Origin: Nocardia colli
GTDB lineage: Bacteria > Actinomycetota > Actinomycetes > Mycobacteriales > Mycobacteriaceae
Length of the DNA stretch: 64,000 nt
Reading direction: 5' to 3'
NCBI RefSeq assembly: GCF_008704205.1
Contig: NZ_VXLC01000025.1
Location: forward strand, 108,913 to 172,912
In this document: piece by piece, positions 43,757-52,037 of the stretch
Numbering within the stretch: position 1 is the first letter of the stretch
Layout: the number at the start of each line of letters is the position of its first letter
Notes under the pieces: generated by a model
The model's database searches: none
The model's input: only the letters and a program-made list of their open reading frames with translations
What the model was told of the DNA's origin: nothing
Translations under genes and position numbers: made by a program

Positions 43757-44414
43757 GTTCCTGCTGCTCGGGGATTCCCATGCCGGACCGATCGGCAAGG
43801 CCGCCGAGGCGGCCCGAATCCCGTTCCGGGGCGGGCCGATCGGCGCCGGGCGCGAGTTCACCGACGACTTCTTCGCACCCCGCGCCGACGACGTCGTCCT
43901 CGGTAAGCCGGAGGCCGAGCAGTACTACCGAAAGTTCCTCGGCGAGTTGGGCATTACAGCGCTGGGCGAGTTGACCGTGCCGTTGGTGACGACGTTCGGC
44001 TTCGCCGCGCATTTCGTCGCCACCACGGAGAACTGGGCGTTGTATCGATTGAGCGACAACGCGTTCGAGCCAGGATTCCTGCGCAGTGCGCTGTTCGACG
44101 CCATCGTCACGGCCATGGTCCGCGACGCGCTCGCCTTCTACCGGCACACCCGGGCGCTCGGCCTGCGGGTGCTGGCGGTAATGCCGCCGCAGCGGGTGCC
44201 GCCGCTGTCCGATCCAGAGGTGTTCCTGGCCGCGCAGGAAACCATCCGCCGCGCGGTCACCGCCCTGGACGTCGAGGTGATCGACCTCCGGGCCCGCATC
44301 ACTGACGCGAGCGGTTTCCAACGCCGCGAGCTGTGCCAGGCCGACGACGAAATCCACGGCAATACCGCCTGGGGCCGGATCGTGCTGCGCGAGTTGCTCG
44401 ACCGCGGACTCTGA
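43719..44414 (+). CDS. SGNH/GDSL-type hydrolase
   Basis: GTG 43719 is favoured because GGAGG lies 8 bases upstream; ATG 43713 sits directly on the ribosome site and is less likely. The 231-residue protein has an SGNH block I at FLLLGDSHAGPIG (nucleophile Ser) and a block V-like DDEIHGNTAWG near the C terminus with the Asp/His pair. It is smaller than classic GDSL esterases. The gene begins inside the GSCFA gene and ends 27 bases before the dioxygenase. It may remove or add an acyl or ester group on the natural product, but no homologue with known function is recalled. Confidence 0.7.
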   Translation: MTTPSSTTTPRARFLLLGDSHAGPIGKAAEAARIPFRGGPIGAGREFTDDFFAPRADDVVLGKPEAEQYYRKFLGELGITALGELTVPLVTTFGFAAHFVATTENWALYRLSDNAFEPGFLRSALFDAIVTAMVRDALAFYRHTRALGLRVLAVMPPQRVPPLSDPEVFLAAQETIRRAVTALDVEVIDLRARITDASGFQRRELCQADDEIHGNTAWGRIVLRELLDRGL

Positions 44415-44441
44415 CCCAACCATCGCAATCAGGAGGAATCT

Positions 44442-45314
44442 GTGCAGCGCTATGAACTAGAGGCCATCGAACGCATTACCACCAGAGCCCCGCGGACCTA
44501 CCGCACCATCGAGGTCGAGACGCTCACCCCGATCATCGGCGCGCAGATCTCCGGCGTGGATCTGTCCGAAGAGCTGTCGGAAGAACAGCTCACCGAGGTC
44601 AAGACCGCGTTCCTCGATCATCACGTGCTGGTCTTCCGCGATCAGGTCATCTCGGCCACCGATCACAAGCGCTTCGCGGGCTACTTCGGCGAGCTGCGGG
44701 CGGTGAATCCGCCGCCGCCGGAGGGTGATCCGTACATCCTGGAGATCGCCACCTCCGCCGAGGCGGCGAATGTGGCGGGCAACGGCTGGCATGCCGACGG
44801 CACCGACAACCCCGAGCCCGCGCTCGGCTCGATGCTCTACCTGACCCGCGTCCCGGAGACCGTCAGCGGCGGCGACACCATGTTCGCGAACATGCATCTG
44901 GCCTACGAGATGCTTTCGCCGGCCATGCGGGAGTTCCTCGACGGGCTCACCGCCATCCACGACGGCCACGTCGCGCTGAAGGATTTCGTCGCACCGCCCG
45001 GATATGTCATCCCGCGCAACGAACATCCGCTGGTGGTGCGGCATCCGGAGACCGACCGCAAGGTCCTCTACGTGAATCAGGGCTACACCGAGTCCATCCC
45101 GCAGCTCTCCGCCGACGAGAGCCGGGCGGTGCTCGACATGCTGTTCCGGATGGTGCCGGATCGGGCGCTGCTGAGTTGCCGGGTCCGCTGGTACCCGAAC
45201 ACCCTGGTGTTCTGGGACAACCGATGCGTTCAGCACCATGCGACCTACGACTACTACCCGCATACCCGTTACGGGCAGCGAGTGGCGATCAATGGTGGTC
45301 CGCTGAAGGGGTGA
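44442..45314 (+). CDS. TauD/TfdA-family Fe(II)/2-oxoglutarate dioxygenase
   Basis: A 290-residue enzyme starting at GTG with a strong AGGAGGAA ribosome site. The facial triad is visible: His117 and Asp119 in WHADG and a distal His in QHHATYDY (His265 likely). An Arg (276 or 280) for 2-oxoglutarate follows. The N terminus IEVETLTPIIGAQISGVDLS is the usual TauD opening. In NRPS clusters such enzymes hydroxylate free or carrier-bound amino acids. The target here is unknown; a residue on one of the PCPs is a plausible guess. It overlaps convergently by 26 bases with the Ala-rich gene. Confidence 0.9.
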   Translation: MQRYELEAIERITTRAPRTYRTIEVETLTPIIGAQISGVDLSEELSEEQLTEVKTAFLDHHVLVFRDQVISATDHKRFAGYFGELRAVNPPPPEGDPYILEIATSAEAANVAGNGWHADGTDNPEPALGSMLYLTRVPETVSGGDTMFANMHLAYEMLSPAMREFLDGLTAIHDGHVALKDFVAPPGYVIPRNEHPLVVRHPETDRKVLYVNQGYTESIPQLSADESRAVLDMLFRMVPDRALLSCRVRWYPNTLVFWDNRCVQHHATYDYYPHTRYGQRVAINGGPLKG

Positions 45315-45885
45315 GCGACTGCGCGAAGCCGTCGGGCAGCTCGGTATCTAGCCGATTCCAGATCGATTGTGCCCGTGCCGCATCGCCTCCGGCACAGGCC
45401 AGTACCGCGGCGCGCAGTCGGGCGGACGGGTAGGTCGCCGCGTAGGCGTGCGGGTCTCCGGTCGCGAAGGCGGCCGCCGTTGCCGCGGCATTGGCGGCCG
45501 CGTTCGCCTCGGCGTGGACGCGGGCATTGGCGGCGGTGTTCATTTCGGCGTAGGTGTCGCCGAATTGCCTGGCCTCTGCCGCGGTGTAACCGTGCGCCGC
45601 GGCATAGGAACTCGCGTCCGTCGCCGCGGCGGCGTACGCCTGGGCATACGGGTAGGCATGCCTATAGATCTGCCGCAACGCGGGCTCGAGGGCGGCGATC
45701 CAATCGGTTGCGGCGATCCGATCGCCGGCCGCGGCGCGAGTATGCAACGTCCGCAAGGCTTCCTGTGCCAGCGCCGGCTCACCCCAACGCGCGCACGCCT
45801 CGATCAGCATCGGACCGAGCGTGCGGGCGTACAAGTCGTGCACCTCGAAAAGGGTTATCGGTCCGGCGGACTCGTCGATGGTCAC
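45289..45885 (-). CDS. Alanine-rich hypothetical protein
   Basis: A 198-residue protein, start GTG 45885 with GAGGAGG 6 bases upstream, which is strong evidence that it is real. The centre (about 80-145) is extremely Ala-rich with repeated AYAAAA, AANAAAT and AAFAT-like blocks, probably long helices. There is no signal peptide or membrane segment. It resembles no family I can name. It lies alone on the minus strand between two plus-strand cluster operons, overlapping the dioxygenase gene by 26 bases tail to tail. It may not belong to the pathway. Confidence 0.65.
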   Translation of the reverse strand: MTIDESAGPITLFEVHDLYARTLGPMLIEACARWGEPALAQEALRTLHTRAAAGDRIAATDWIAALEPALRQIYRHAYPYAQAYAAAATDASSYAAAHGYTAAEARQFGDTYAEMNTAANARVHAEANAAANAAATAAAFATGDPHAYAATYPSARLRAAVLACAGGDAARAQSIWNRLDTELPDGFAQSLTPSADHH

Positions 45886-46267
45886 TTGTTACCTCCTCGG
45901 TACGAGTCGTCGATCATAGTGCTCGATAGCTTTTCGATGTCGTCGCAGGAACCGACACCGAAGTCGCCGGGGCCGGCAATCACAAGAACATCACATGCGC
46001 ATCACTTTTATTGGGACACATAACATTTCCCCAGCGTAGCGGCGTCGGCTCGGGAATCGGATCGAGCAGCCGAATCCGTTGCGGTCACATAGCATGGGCC
46101 GACCAGCTGATCATCTAGGCGTAGCCGCCGACCGTACGGCGTCGCGCTTGTCGAATTCACTTACCTGACCACCGAATTCGTTCACCGAGTCACGAAGGAA
46201 TCCTCGGTCCGTTCAGCCAAGGGGCCGGCGCCGCGCTGACATCCGCACCACTGCAAGGAGATACGTA
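45886..46267. other. 382-base divergent intergenic region before the Hpg operon
   Basis: No gene is seen here. The right side holds the HmaS ribosome site (AAGGAG at 46255-46260). A pair of CGAATTC elements in inverted orientation (46152-46158 and 46174-46180, 15 bases between) and an 8-base palindrome CCGTACGG (46132-46139) could be operators. A CATAGCAT stretch near 46087-46094 might be a -10. An AT-rich part (about 45980-46030) probably holds the opposite promoter. These assignments are suggestive only. Confidence 0.4.
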
Positions 46268-47368
46268 ATGGACGACACGTTGCCAGCGGCCCTGACCGGG
46301 CTGGCGGTAAACCATGTCGAATTCTATGTGGACGATCTCACCGCGCATACCGCGGAACTGGTTGACGGCTACGGCTTTACCGTCGCGGGCGTCACCGATC
46401 CGGCCCGCACGAGCGTGGACAGCGGTTCGGTGGCGCTGCGTCAGCGCGATATCACCGTCGTGCTGACCGAGGGCTACAGCAATGACCACCCGGCCACCGA
46501 CTACGTCGCCGTGCACGGGACCGGTGTCGCCGATATCGCGCTGGTCACCGCCGATGCCCACGCCGCCTTCGAGGCCGCCGTCGAGCGCGGGGCCCGCCCG
46601 GTACTCGAGCCGGTCGTGCGGCACGACACCGGCGCGGTGACCGCGACCATCGGCGCGTTCGGAGATGTGCTGCACACCTTTGTCCAGCACGGCCCGGCCA
46701 CCGCGCATCGCCTGCCCCCGGGCCTGCGCACCGTCCCGCCGCTCGACCGCTCCGAGACGAACACCCGGCTGTCGACCCTGGATCACGTCGCCGTCTGCGT
46801 GGAATCCGGCCGGCTCGAGTCGACCGTCGAGTTCTACCGGCAGGTGCTGGGCTTCCGCGCCATCTACGAGGAGCGCGTGGTCATCGGCGAGCAGACGATG
46901 TTGTCGACGGTGGTGCAAAACGACTCCGGCACCGTCACTTTGGTGTTCGTCGCACCCGACGGCGCGGACGCACCGGGGCAGGTCAACAACTTCCTGCGCG
47001 ACCACGGTGGCCCCGGCGTCCAGCATCTCGCCTTCAGCACCGACAACATCCTGACTTCCGTTGCCGCACTGCGTGATCGTGGCGTCGCCTGCCTGCAAAC
47101 GCCGGCCACGTATTACACGCTCCTGGTCGATCGCCTGGAACCCGACGCCTACACCGTGCCCGAGTTGCAGGCCCTGGACATTCTCGTGGACGAGGATCAC
47201 GACGGGCAGCTCTTCCAGATCTTCACCCGCTCGACCCACCCGCGCGGCACCTACTTCGCCGAGATCATCCAGCGCCGCGGTGCGCGAACCTTCGGTAGCG
47301 GCAACATCAAAGCGTTGTATACGGCCGTCGAACTCGACCACGCGAATCACCGCGCACCGACCCGATGA
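46268..47368 (+). CDS. hmaS: 4-Hydroxymandelate synthase (HmaS)
   Basis: This 366-residue VOC-fold dioxygenase is related to 4-hydroxyphenylpyruvate dioxygenase. Fe ligands are His173 (LDHVAVC), His253 (GVQHLAF) and Glu332 (YFAEIIQR). HmaS turns 4-hydroxyphenylpyruvate into 4-hydroxymandelate instead of homogentisate. Overall pattern and spacing (for example GVADIALVTADAHAAFEAAV, VVIGEQTMLSTVVQNDSG, GSGNIKALYTAVELDHAN) follow HmaS from glycopeptide producers, and the C terminus is short as in HmaS. The adjacent HmO and HpgT genes make HmaS far more likely than HPPD. The ATG has AAGGAG 7 bases upstream and the stop overlaps the HmO start (ATGA). Confidence 0.93.
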   Translation: MDDTLPAALTGLAVNHVEFYVDDLTAHTAELVDGYGFTVAGVTDPARTSVDSGSVALRQRDITVVLTEGYSNDHPATDYVAVHGTGVADIALVTADAHAAFEAAVERGARPVLEPVVRHDTGAVTATIGAFGDVLHTFVQHGPATAHRLPPGLRTVPPLDRSETNTRLSTLDHVAVCVESGRLESTVEFYRQVLGFRAIYEERVVIGEQTMLSTVVQNDSGTVTLVFVAPDGADAPGQVNNFLRDHGGPGVQHLAFSTDNILTSVAALRDRGVACLQTPATYYTLLVDRLEPDAYTVPELQALDILVDEDHDGQLFQIFTRSTHPRGTYFAEIIQRRGARTFGSGNIKALYTAVELDHANHRAPTR

Positions 47369-48474
47369 CCGACGTGACCTCGGCCCACTCGATCGCCGGT
47401 CTTCGGCGCCTCGCCGAACAGCAACTGCCGACACCGGTGTGGGACTTCATCGACGGCGGCAGCGGCGACGAGGTGACCGTCGCCGCCAATCGAACCGCCT
47501 TCGACGCGGTGCAGCTGGTTCCTCGCGTCCTGGTCGACGTGACCCAACCGGACTGCCGCACAACGCTGTTCGGGCGCGAGTCGGCCATGCCGGTCGCCGT
47601 GGCGCCGATGGCCTACCAGCGACTGCTGCATCCCGACGGCGAACTTGCCGCCGCGCGCGCCGCCGCGACGGCCGGAATCCCGTTCACCGCAACCATGCTC
47701 AGCACCGTCGCGGTGGAGCAGATCGCCGAGACCGGCGTCGATACCTGGTTCCAGCTTTACTGGCTGCGCGATCGCGGCCTGATGCTCGACCTGCTGCATC
47801 GCGCCGAATACGCCGGATGTTCGGGCCTGATCCTCACCGTCGACGTCCCGGAGATGGGCCGCCGTCTCCGGGACATTCGCAACGGCTTCGCCCTGCCCGA
47901 CGGCATTCGAGCGGTCCAACTGCCCGAGGCGACCACCCGCCTCGCGCACGCCGGATCGGCCGACAACTCCGCGGTGGCGGCGCACACCAGTGAACTCTTC
48001 GACCCCGGGCTGAACTGGGCGGGCCTGGAATGGCTGCGGTCGAACACCAAGTTGCCGATCATGCTCAAAGGGGTGCTCGACCCGCGCGATGCGGCGCTGG
48101 CGGTGCAGCACGGCGTCGAGTCGATCGTCGTGTCCAATCACGGCGGCCGCCAGCTCGACGGCGCGATTCCCAGCATCGACGCGCTGCCGGACATCTGCGC
48201 GGCGGTCGGTGATCGATGCAATGTGCTGCTGGACAGCGGGATTCGCAGTGGCACCGACGTGCTCCGGGCACTGGCCATCGGCGCCCGGGCGGTCCTGCTC
48301 GGCCGGCCGGTGCTGTGGGGGCTGGGCGTCGCCGGAGAGATCGGGGTCAGCGCGACGCTGTCGATGCTGCGGGCGGAGTTGCACACCGCGATGCGGCTCA
48401 CCGGATGTCCCGATCTCGCCGCGGCGGCCGCGCTGCGTCATGCGAATCCGCGGAAGGGTGTGCTGTCCCGATGA
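47365..48474 (+). CDS. hmO: 4-Hydroxymandelate oxidase (HmO)
   Basis: A 369-residue FMN-dependent alpha-hydroxy-acid oxidase of TIM-barrel fold. The active-site His is in SNHGGRQLDG (near residue 258), with conserved VWDFIDGGSGDEVT at the N terminus and FMN-phosphate contacts in LLDSGIRSGTDVLRALAIGA. It would oxidise 4-hydroxymandelate to 4-hydroxybenzoylformate. It starts in the HmaS stop codon and ends in the HpgT start (ATGA), so the three steps are tightly coupled. The family also includes lactate and glycolate oxidases; operon context decides the assignment. Confidence 0.9.
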   Translation: MTDVTSAHSIAGLRRLAEQQLPTPVWDFIDGGSGDEVTVAANRTAFDAVQLVPRVLVDVTQPDCRTTLFGRESAMPVAVAPMAYQRLLHPDGELAAARAAATAGIPFTATMLSTVAVEQIAETGVDTWFQLYWLRDRGLMLDLLHRAEYAGCSGLILTVDVPEMGRRLRDIRNGFALPDGIRAVQLPEATTRLAHAGSADNSAVAAHTSELFDPGLNWAGLEWLRSNTKLPIMLKGVLDPRDAALAVQHGVESIVVSNHGGRQLDGAIPSIDALPDICAAVGDRCNVLLDSGIRSGTDVLRALAIGARAVLLGRPVLWGLGVAGEIGVSATLSMLRAELHTAMRLTGCPDLAAAAALRHANPRKGVLSR

Positions 48475-50048
48475 CCGAACTCCGTCTCGACGGCCTGCAC
48501 CCGGTGCTGACCGATCCCGCGCTGGAGACGATGAACTTCCTCAACGAGGTGGTCAACCGGTTCCCCGATGCCGTGTCCTTCGCGCCCGGGCGCCCGTTCG
48601 AGGGGTTGTTCGAGATCGACTCCGTACCACGCTATCTCGACACCTACTGCCGCTATCTGCGGGAGCGGCGTGGGTATTCCGAGGAGCAGATCCGGCGGAC
48701 GCTGTTCCAGTACGGACGCACCAAAGGGATTGTGCACGAACTGATTGCCGAGCAGCTGCGGCTGGACGAGGGGATCGACGTCGATCCGGAGTCGATCGTC
48801 GTCACGGTCGGTTGCCAGGAAGCCATGGTCCTGGTGTTGCGCGCGCTGCGCGGTGACGAGCGGGATGTGGCGTTGGCGGTTGCGCCCACCTATGTCGGAT
48901 TCACCGGGGCGGCCCGGCTGGTCGATATGCCGGTGCTGCCGGTGGCCGGTGGCGAGCGCGGGGTCGATCTCGCCGATCTGCGCGCTCAGGTGCGGGCGGC
49001 GAAGCAGGCCGGGCAGCGACCGCGAGCGCTGTATCTGGTTCCCGATTTCTCCAATCCGAGTGGGATCAGCCTCGATCCGGAGACCCGGCGAGAGTTGCTG
49101 GATGCGGCCGAAGGGCTGGATCTGCTTGTGCTGGAAGACAATCCGTACGGGCTGTTCCATGCGACCGACGCTGCGCACGTTCCCACGCTCAAAGCGCTGG
49201 ATACGCGGAACCGGGTCGTCTATCTCGGATCGTTTGCGAAGACCGGTCTGCCCGGCGCCCGGGTGGGGTACGTCGTCGCGGACCAGCCGGTCACCGCCGG
49301 CGGGCAGTCCGTGGGATTGCTCGCCGATCAACTGGCCAAGATCAAGAGCATGCTGACGGTGAACACCTCACCGATCGCGCAGGCGGTCATCGGCGGCAAA
49401 CTGCTGGAGAACGATGGCAGCATGGTTCGGGCGAATGCCGCGGAGATCAAGCTGTACCGCCGCAACTTGCATCACCTGCTGGACGGATTGACCGCCAGAT
49501 TCGCCGGTTCCCAGGTGCGCTGGAACATTCCGCAGGGTGGCTTCTTCGTCGTCGTGGACGTCGGATTTCCGGTCGACGACGAACTGCTCGAACGGTCCGC
49601 CGAACACTACGGGGTGCTGTGGACGCCTATGTGCCACTTCTTCGCTCGCGATGTGGCCCTGAACCAGTTGCGGTTGTCCTGTAGCTCGCTCACCACCCAG
49701 CAGATCGATATCGGTCTGGACCGGCTGGCGGCCCTGGTGCACGACCAGACCTCGAAACTCGCTGTACCCGATCGAAAGGATCCCCCCATGTCTTCGCCGA
49801 ATGAACTGGCTACGGAAAGCCGTGTGCGAAAGATAATGTCCGAGGTCCTGGAGATCGCCGATACGCAGATCGACAAGGGCGCGGACCTGTACGACGATCT
49901 GGCCGCCAACTCGCTCGACAAAGCGGAAATCCTGGCTCGGCTCGAGAAGGAGTTCGACATCCAGCTCGATCCGGAGCAGTCGGCCGCCATTATGAGCCTC
50001 GGTGATGCGACTCGCGTCGTGAGTTCGTTCGACGGGAAGCGGTCGTGA
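48471..50048 (+). CDS. hpgT: 4-Hydroxyphenylglycine aminotransferase (HpgT) fused in frame to an acyl carrier protein
   Basis: Residues 1 to about 430 are a PLP-dependent fold-type I aminotransferase: NPSG loop in VPDFSNPSGISLDPE, PLP Lys257 in GSFAKTGLPGARVGY, and LVLEDNPYGLF. It would convert 4-hydroxybenzoylformate to L-4-hydroxyphenylglycine, with Tyr as the usual donor. The frame then runs without a stop through SKLAVPDRKDPP into a complete carrier domain of about 86 residues, with ELATESRVRKIMSEVLEIAD and the attachment-site-like AANSLDKAEIL. The usual DSL reads NSL here. A ribosome-site-like GAAAGGA precedes an in-frame ATG at 49788, so the carrier may also be made separately. Known HpgT proteins end without such a domain. 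Confidence 0.9.
   Translation: MTELRLDGLHPVLTDPALETMNFLNEVVNRFPDAVSFAPGRPFEGLFEIDSVPRYLDTYCRYLRERRGYSEEQIRRTLFQYGRTKGIVHELIAEQLRLDEGIDVDPESIVVTVGCQEAMVLVLRALRGDERDVALAVAPTYVGFTGAARLVDMPVLPVAGGERGVDLADLRAQVRAAKQAGQRPRALYLVPDFSNPSGISLDPETRRELLDAAEGLDLLVLEDNPYGLFHATDAAHVPTLKALDTRNRVVYLGSFAKTGLPGARVGYVVADQPVTAGGQSVGLLADQLAKIKSMLTVNTSPIAQAVIGGKLLENDGSMVRANAAEIKLYRRNLHHLLDGLTARFAGSQVRWNIPQGGFFVVVDVGFPVDDELLERSAEHYGVLWTPMCHFFARDVALNQLRLSCSSLTTQQIDIGLDRLAALVHDQTSKLAVPDRKDPPMSSPNELATESRVRKIMSEVLEIADTQIDKGADLYDDLAANSLDKAEILARLEKEFDIQLDPEQSAAIMSLGDATRVVSSFDGKRS
49774..49790 (+). promoter_or_regulatory. Internal ribosome site and start for a separate acyl carrier protein
   Basis: GAAAGGA followed by seven bases and ATG lies inside the aminotransferase-carrier frame. 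The spacing is ideal. Translation from here gives an 86-residue free-standing ACP. The linker of the fusion consists of what looks like a translated intergenic ribosome site, suggesting that two genes were joined by loss of a stop codon. Confidence 0.6.
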
Positions 50049-51568
50049 TGCCGGAAACGATAGATCTGGTCGAATCGTTCGTCGGTAAGCATGTGGTCGC
50101 CGGGCACGGGGATCGGATTTCCTACATCGACGCCGATCTCGGCAAGGTGAGCTATCAGCAGCTCTATCACGCGGCCGGACTGTTCGCCGCTCGGCTGGCG
50201 GCGAGGGGCATCCGTTCCGGGTCGCGGTGCCTCGTGGTCGCCGATGATTCCGCGACGGCGGTCACCGCGATCATCGGATTGTGGTGGTACGGCTGCATTC
50301 CCGTGCCGGTCAGCCCGTACCTGACCGAGAAGGAAATCGGGTTCATCGCCGAGGACAGTTCTGCGGCATTTGTCTACTTGGATGTGCCGTCGGGAAAGCG
50401 AACGAGTCTCGCTGCCTTACTGTCCGGGCTCGAACAGTTCGACAGTGCGCTCGTGGTGGATGACCTCGCGAGTGCGGCCGCGGGACAGGTCGGTGAACTG
50501 CTTGCCTGTGCGCGGTCGTCCGGCAGGCAAGAAGCATTGGTGCAATACACCTCGGGGAGTACCGGTCTCGCGAAAGGCGTGCTGCATTCCGCCGCGGCGC
50601 TGTTGGAGGTGTCGGCCGGGTTCGGGCAAATTCTCGCCCTCGATCCTTCGGACACCGTTTTGTCCACGGCCAAGCTGTCATTCGGGTACGGCTTCGGGAA
50701 TTCCGTGCTGCTTCCGTTGACCGCGGGTGCGTGCACGGTCCTGTTGCGCGGCGGTATCGACGCCTATGTCGTCGCGAGCGCGATCCGCACCCACCAGCCC
50801 ACCGTCCTGTGCTCGGTGCCGCGCATCTATGCGGCACTCCCCCGCATCTTCAGCGCTGGCGAGACGAGTAATCACGCTCTGCGGCTTGCCATTACGGCCG
50901 GCGAACGTTGCCCGGCGGAGCTGATCGAGGCAACCGAGCTGCTACTAGGAGTCCCCGTGCTCAACGGCCTCGGCGCGACCGAAGCCCTGCACATCGTGAT
51001 CGCCACCACCGACCGCTCCGAACCCGGAGCAACGGGCTGCGCGGTTCCCGGCGCGGTCGCCACGGTCCGCGGCGATGACGGTCAGGTGCTCCCGGACGAT
51101 ACCGAGGGCAGATTGCACATAGCGGGCCCCACCGTCGCCGCCGGCTACCTCAATCGACCGGACGCCGAACGGCGAACCTTCGCCGACGGCGGCGTCTACA
51201 CCGGCGATATCGCCCAGATATCCAGCGAAGGCTCGATCCGATACCTGGCCCGAACCGACGACATGCTCAACCTCGGCGGCCACAAGGTCGCCCCCGGCGA
51301 AATAGAAACCGTCATCCAAGCCGTCCCCGGCGTCGCCGACTGCGCCGTAATCGCCGCCCACAACGCCGACGGACTAGACGAAGCAGTCGCCTACGTAGTA
51401 CCCGCCGCCCCCGACTCCCCCACCCTCCGCAGCGCCGTAATGTCCGCCCTGCGCACCGACCTCGCCCCTTTCAAGCGCCCCAACAGAATCGAAATAGTCG
51501 AATCCCTCCCCACCACCTCAACCGGCAAACTAGCCCGCTTCCAACTCCGCACACTGGCCGCCAACTGA
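50048..51568 (+). CDS. Benzoate-CoA-ligase-like adenylating enzyme (aryl/acyl-ACP ligase)
   Basis: ATG 50048 overlaps the preceding stop (TGATG). The 506-residue protein has the adenylate-forming fold: P-loop-like QYTSGSTGLAKG, NGLGATEALHIV, YTGDIAQISSEG, LARTDDMLNLGGHKVAPGEIE and the C-terminal TSTGKLARFQL with the catalytic Lys. SFGYGFGNSVLLPLTAG matches the benzoate-CoA-ligase branch, so an aromatic or short carboxylic acid is the likely substrate. Its tight coupling to the carrier domain suggests it loads that ACP rather than CoA. Candidate substrates are 4-hydroxybenzoylformate, 4-hydroxymandelate or Hpg itself; this is inference. Confidence 0.85.
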   Translation: MPETIDLVESFVGKHVVAGHGDRISYIDADLGKVSYQQLYHAAGLFAARLAARGIRSGSRCLVVADDSATAVTAIIGLWWYGCIPVPVSPYLTEKEIGFIAEDSSAAFVYLDVPSGKRTSLAALLSGLEQFDSALVVDDLASAAAGQVGELLACARSSGRQEALVQYTSGSTGLAKGVLHSAAALLEVSAGFGQILALDPSDTVLSTAKLSFGYGFGNSVLLPLTAGACTVLLRGGIDAYVVASAIRTHQPTVLCSVPRIYAALPRIFSAGETSNHALRLAITAGERCPAELIEATELLLGVPVLNGLGATEALHIVIATTDRSEPGATGCAVPGAVATVRGDDGQVLPDDTEGRLHIAGPTVAAGYLNRPDAERRTFADGGVYTGDIAQISSEGSIRYLARTDDMLNLGGHKVAPGEIETVIQAVPGVADCAVIAAHNADGLDEAVAYVVPAAPDSPTLRSAVMSALRTDLAPFKRPNRIEIVESLPTTSTGKLARFQLRTLAAN

Positions 51569-51599
51569 TTCCCCCGAACCCACCACGGCCGAAGGTCAA

Positions 51600-52037
51600 T
51601 CATTCAGAGGCAACAACGAGCCTCGACAGAACTCCCTCAGGATCACTGAGATACACATAACCTTCGCGGTTCTCGAACATCGCCATCAACTCGGCCAAGC
51701 TATCCCGCTCGGCCGGGCTAATCGCGATCCGCCGCTTAACCAGGCTCGCACACAGCCCATCAACCAACTCCCCCCACTCCCCGACATCGCTATACGTCCG
51801 ATACTGGGCAAGCGTTTCCGGCCCCAGCCGATCCGCCAGCCGGTCCAACAGACTTCGCGACCCCTCGTTCAACCGCGTGAGCCGATCGATCTGCTCCTGC
51901 GTCCGGACCGGCCTATCGCGTGCCCTGCGGCGGCGCTCACTGGACTCCATATTCTCCCTCGCCATCGGTTGATTGGGCGGTTCGATCAGCGGCGAAGGTC
52001 GTGGATCGCCGCTGATCGGTCGCATCTCACCTGTCAC
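51600..52037 (-). CDS. Hypothetical protein downstream of the large NRPS
   Basis: The 145-residue frame begins with a GTG that overlaps the NRPS stop (GTGA), and a second start ATG 51950 has GAGGGAG close upstream; I prefer neither strongly. From residue 30 on the sequence is basic (MESSERRRRARDRPVRTQEQ), then a helical domain (RLTRLNEGSRSLLDRLADRL, WGELVDGLCASLVKRRI). The end is ENREGYVYLSDPEG. I do not recognise a family. It could be a small accessory protein of the synthetase, suggested only by coupling. It ends 31 bases from the converging ligase gene. Confidence 0.6.
   Translation of the reverse strand: MTGEMRPISGDPRPSPLIEPPNQPMARENMESSERRRRARDRPVRTQEQIDRLTRLNEGSRSLLDRLADRLGPETLAQYRTYSDVGEWGELVDGLCASLVKRRIAISPAERDSLAELMAMFENREGYVYLSDPEGVLSRLVVASE

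Noticed and set aside
46268..47368. 4-Hydroxyphenylpyruvate dioxygenase of tyrosine breakdown
   Set aside because: The neighbouring HmO and HpgT genes and the short C terminus favour HmaS; no homogentisate pathway gene is near.
48216..48470. Longer N terminus for the aminotransferase
   Set aside because: The upstream frame lies within the HmO gene in another frame and is Arg/Ala-rich; the ATG at 48471 overlaps the HmO stop in the usual ATGA manner.
46268..50048. Nocardicin cluster identity
   Set aside because: Shared Hpg genes fit, but the domain architecture with KS-KR, three TEs and a proline-type A domain does not fit the nocardicin NRPSs, and no beta-lactam-forming or tailoring genes of that pathway are visible.
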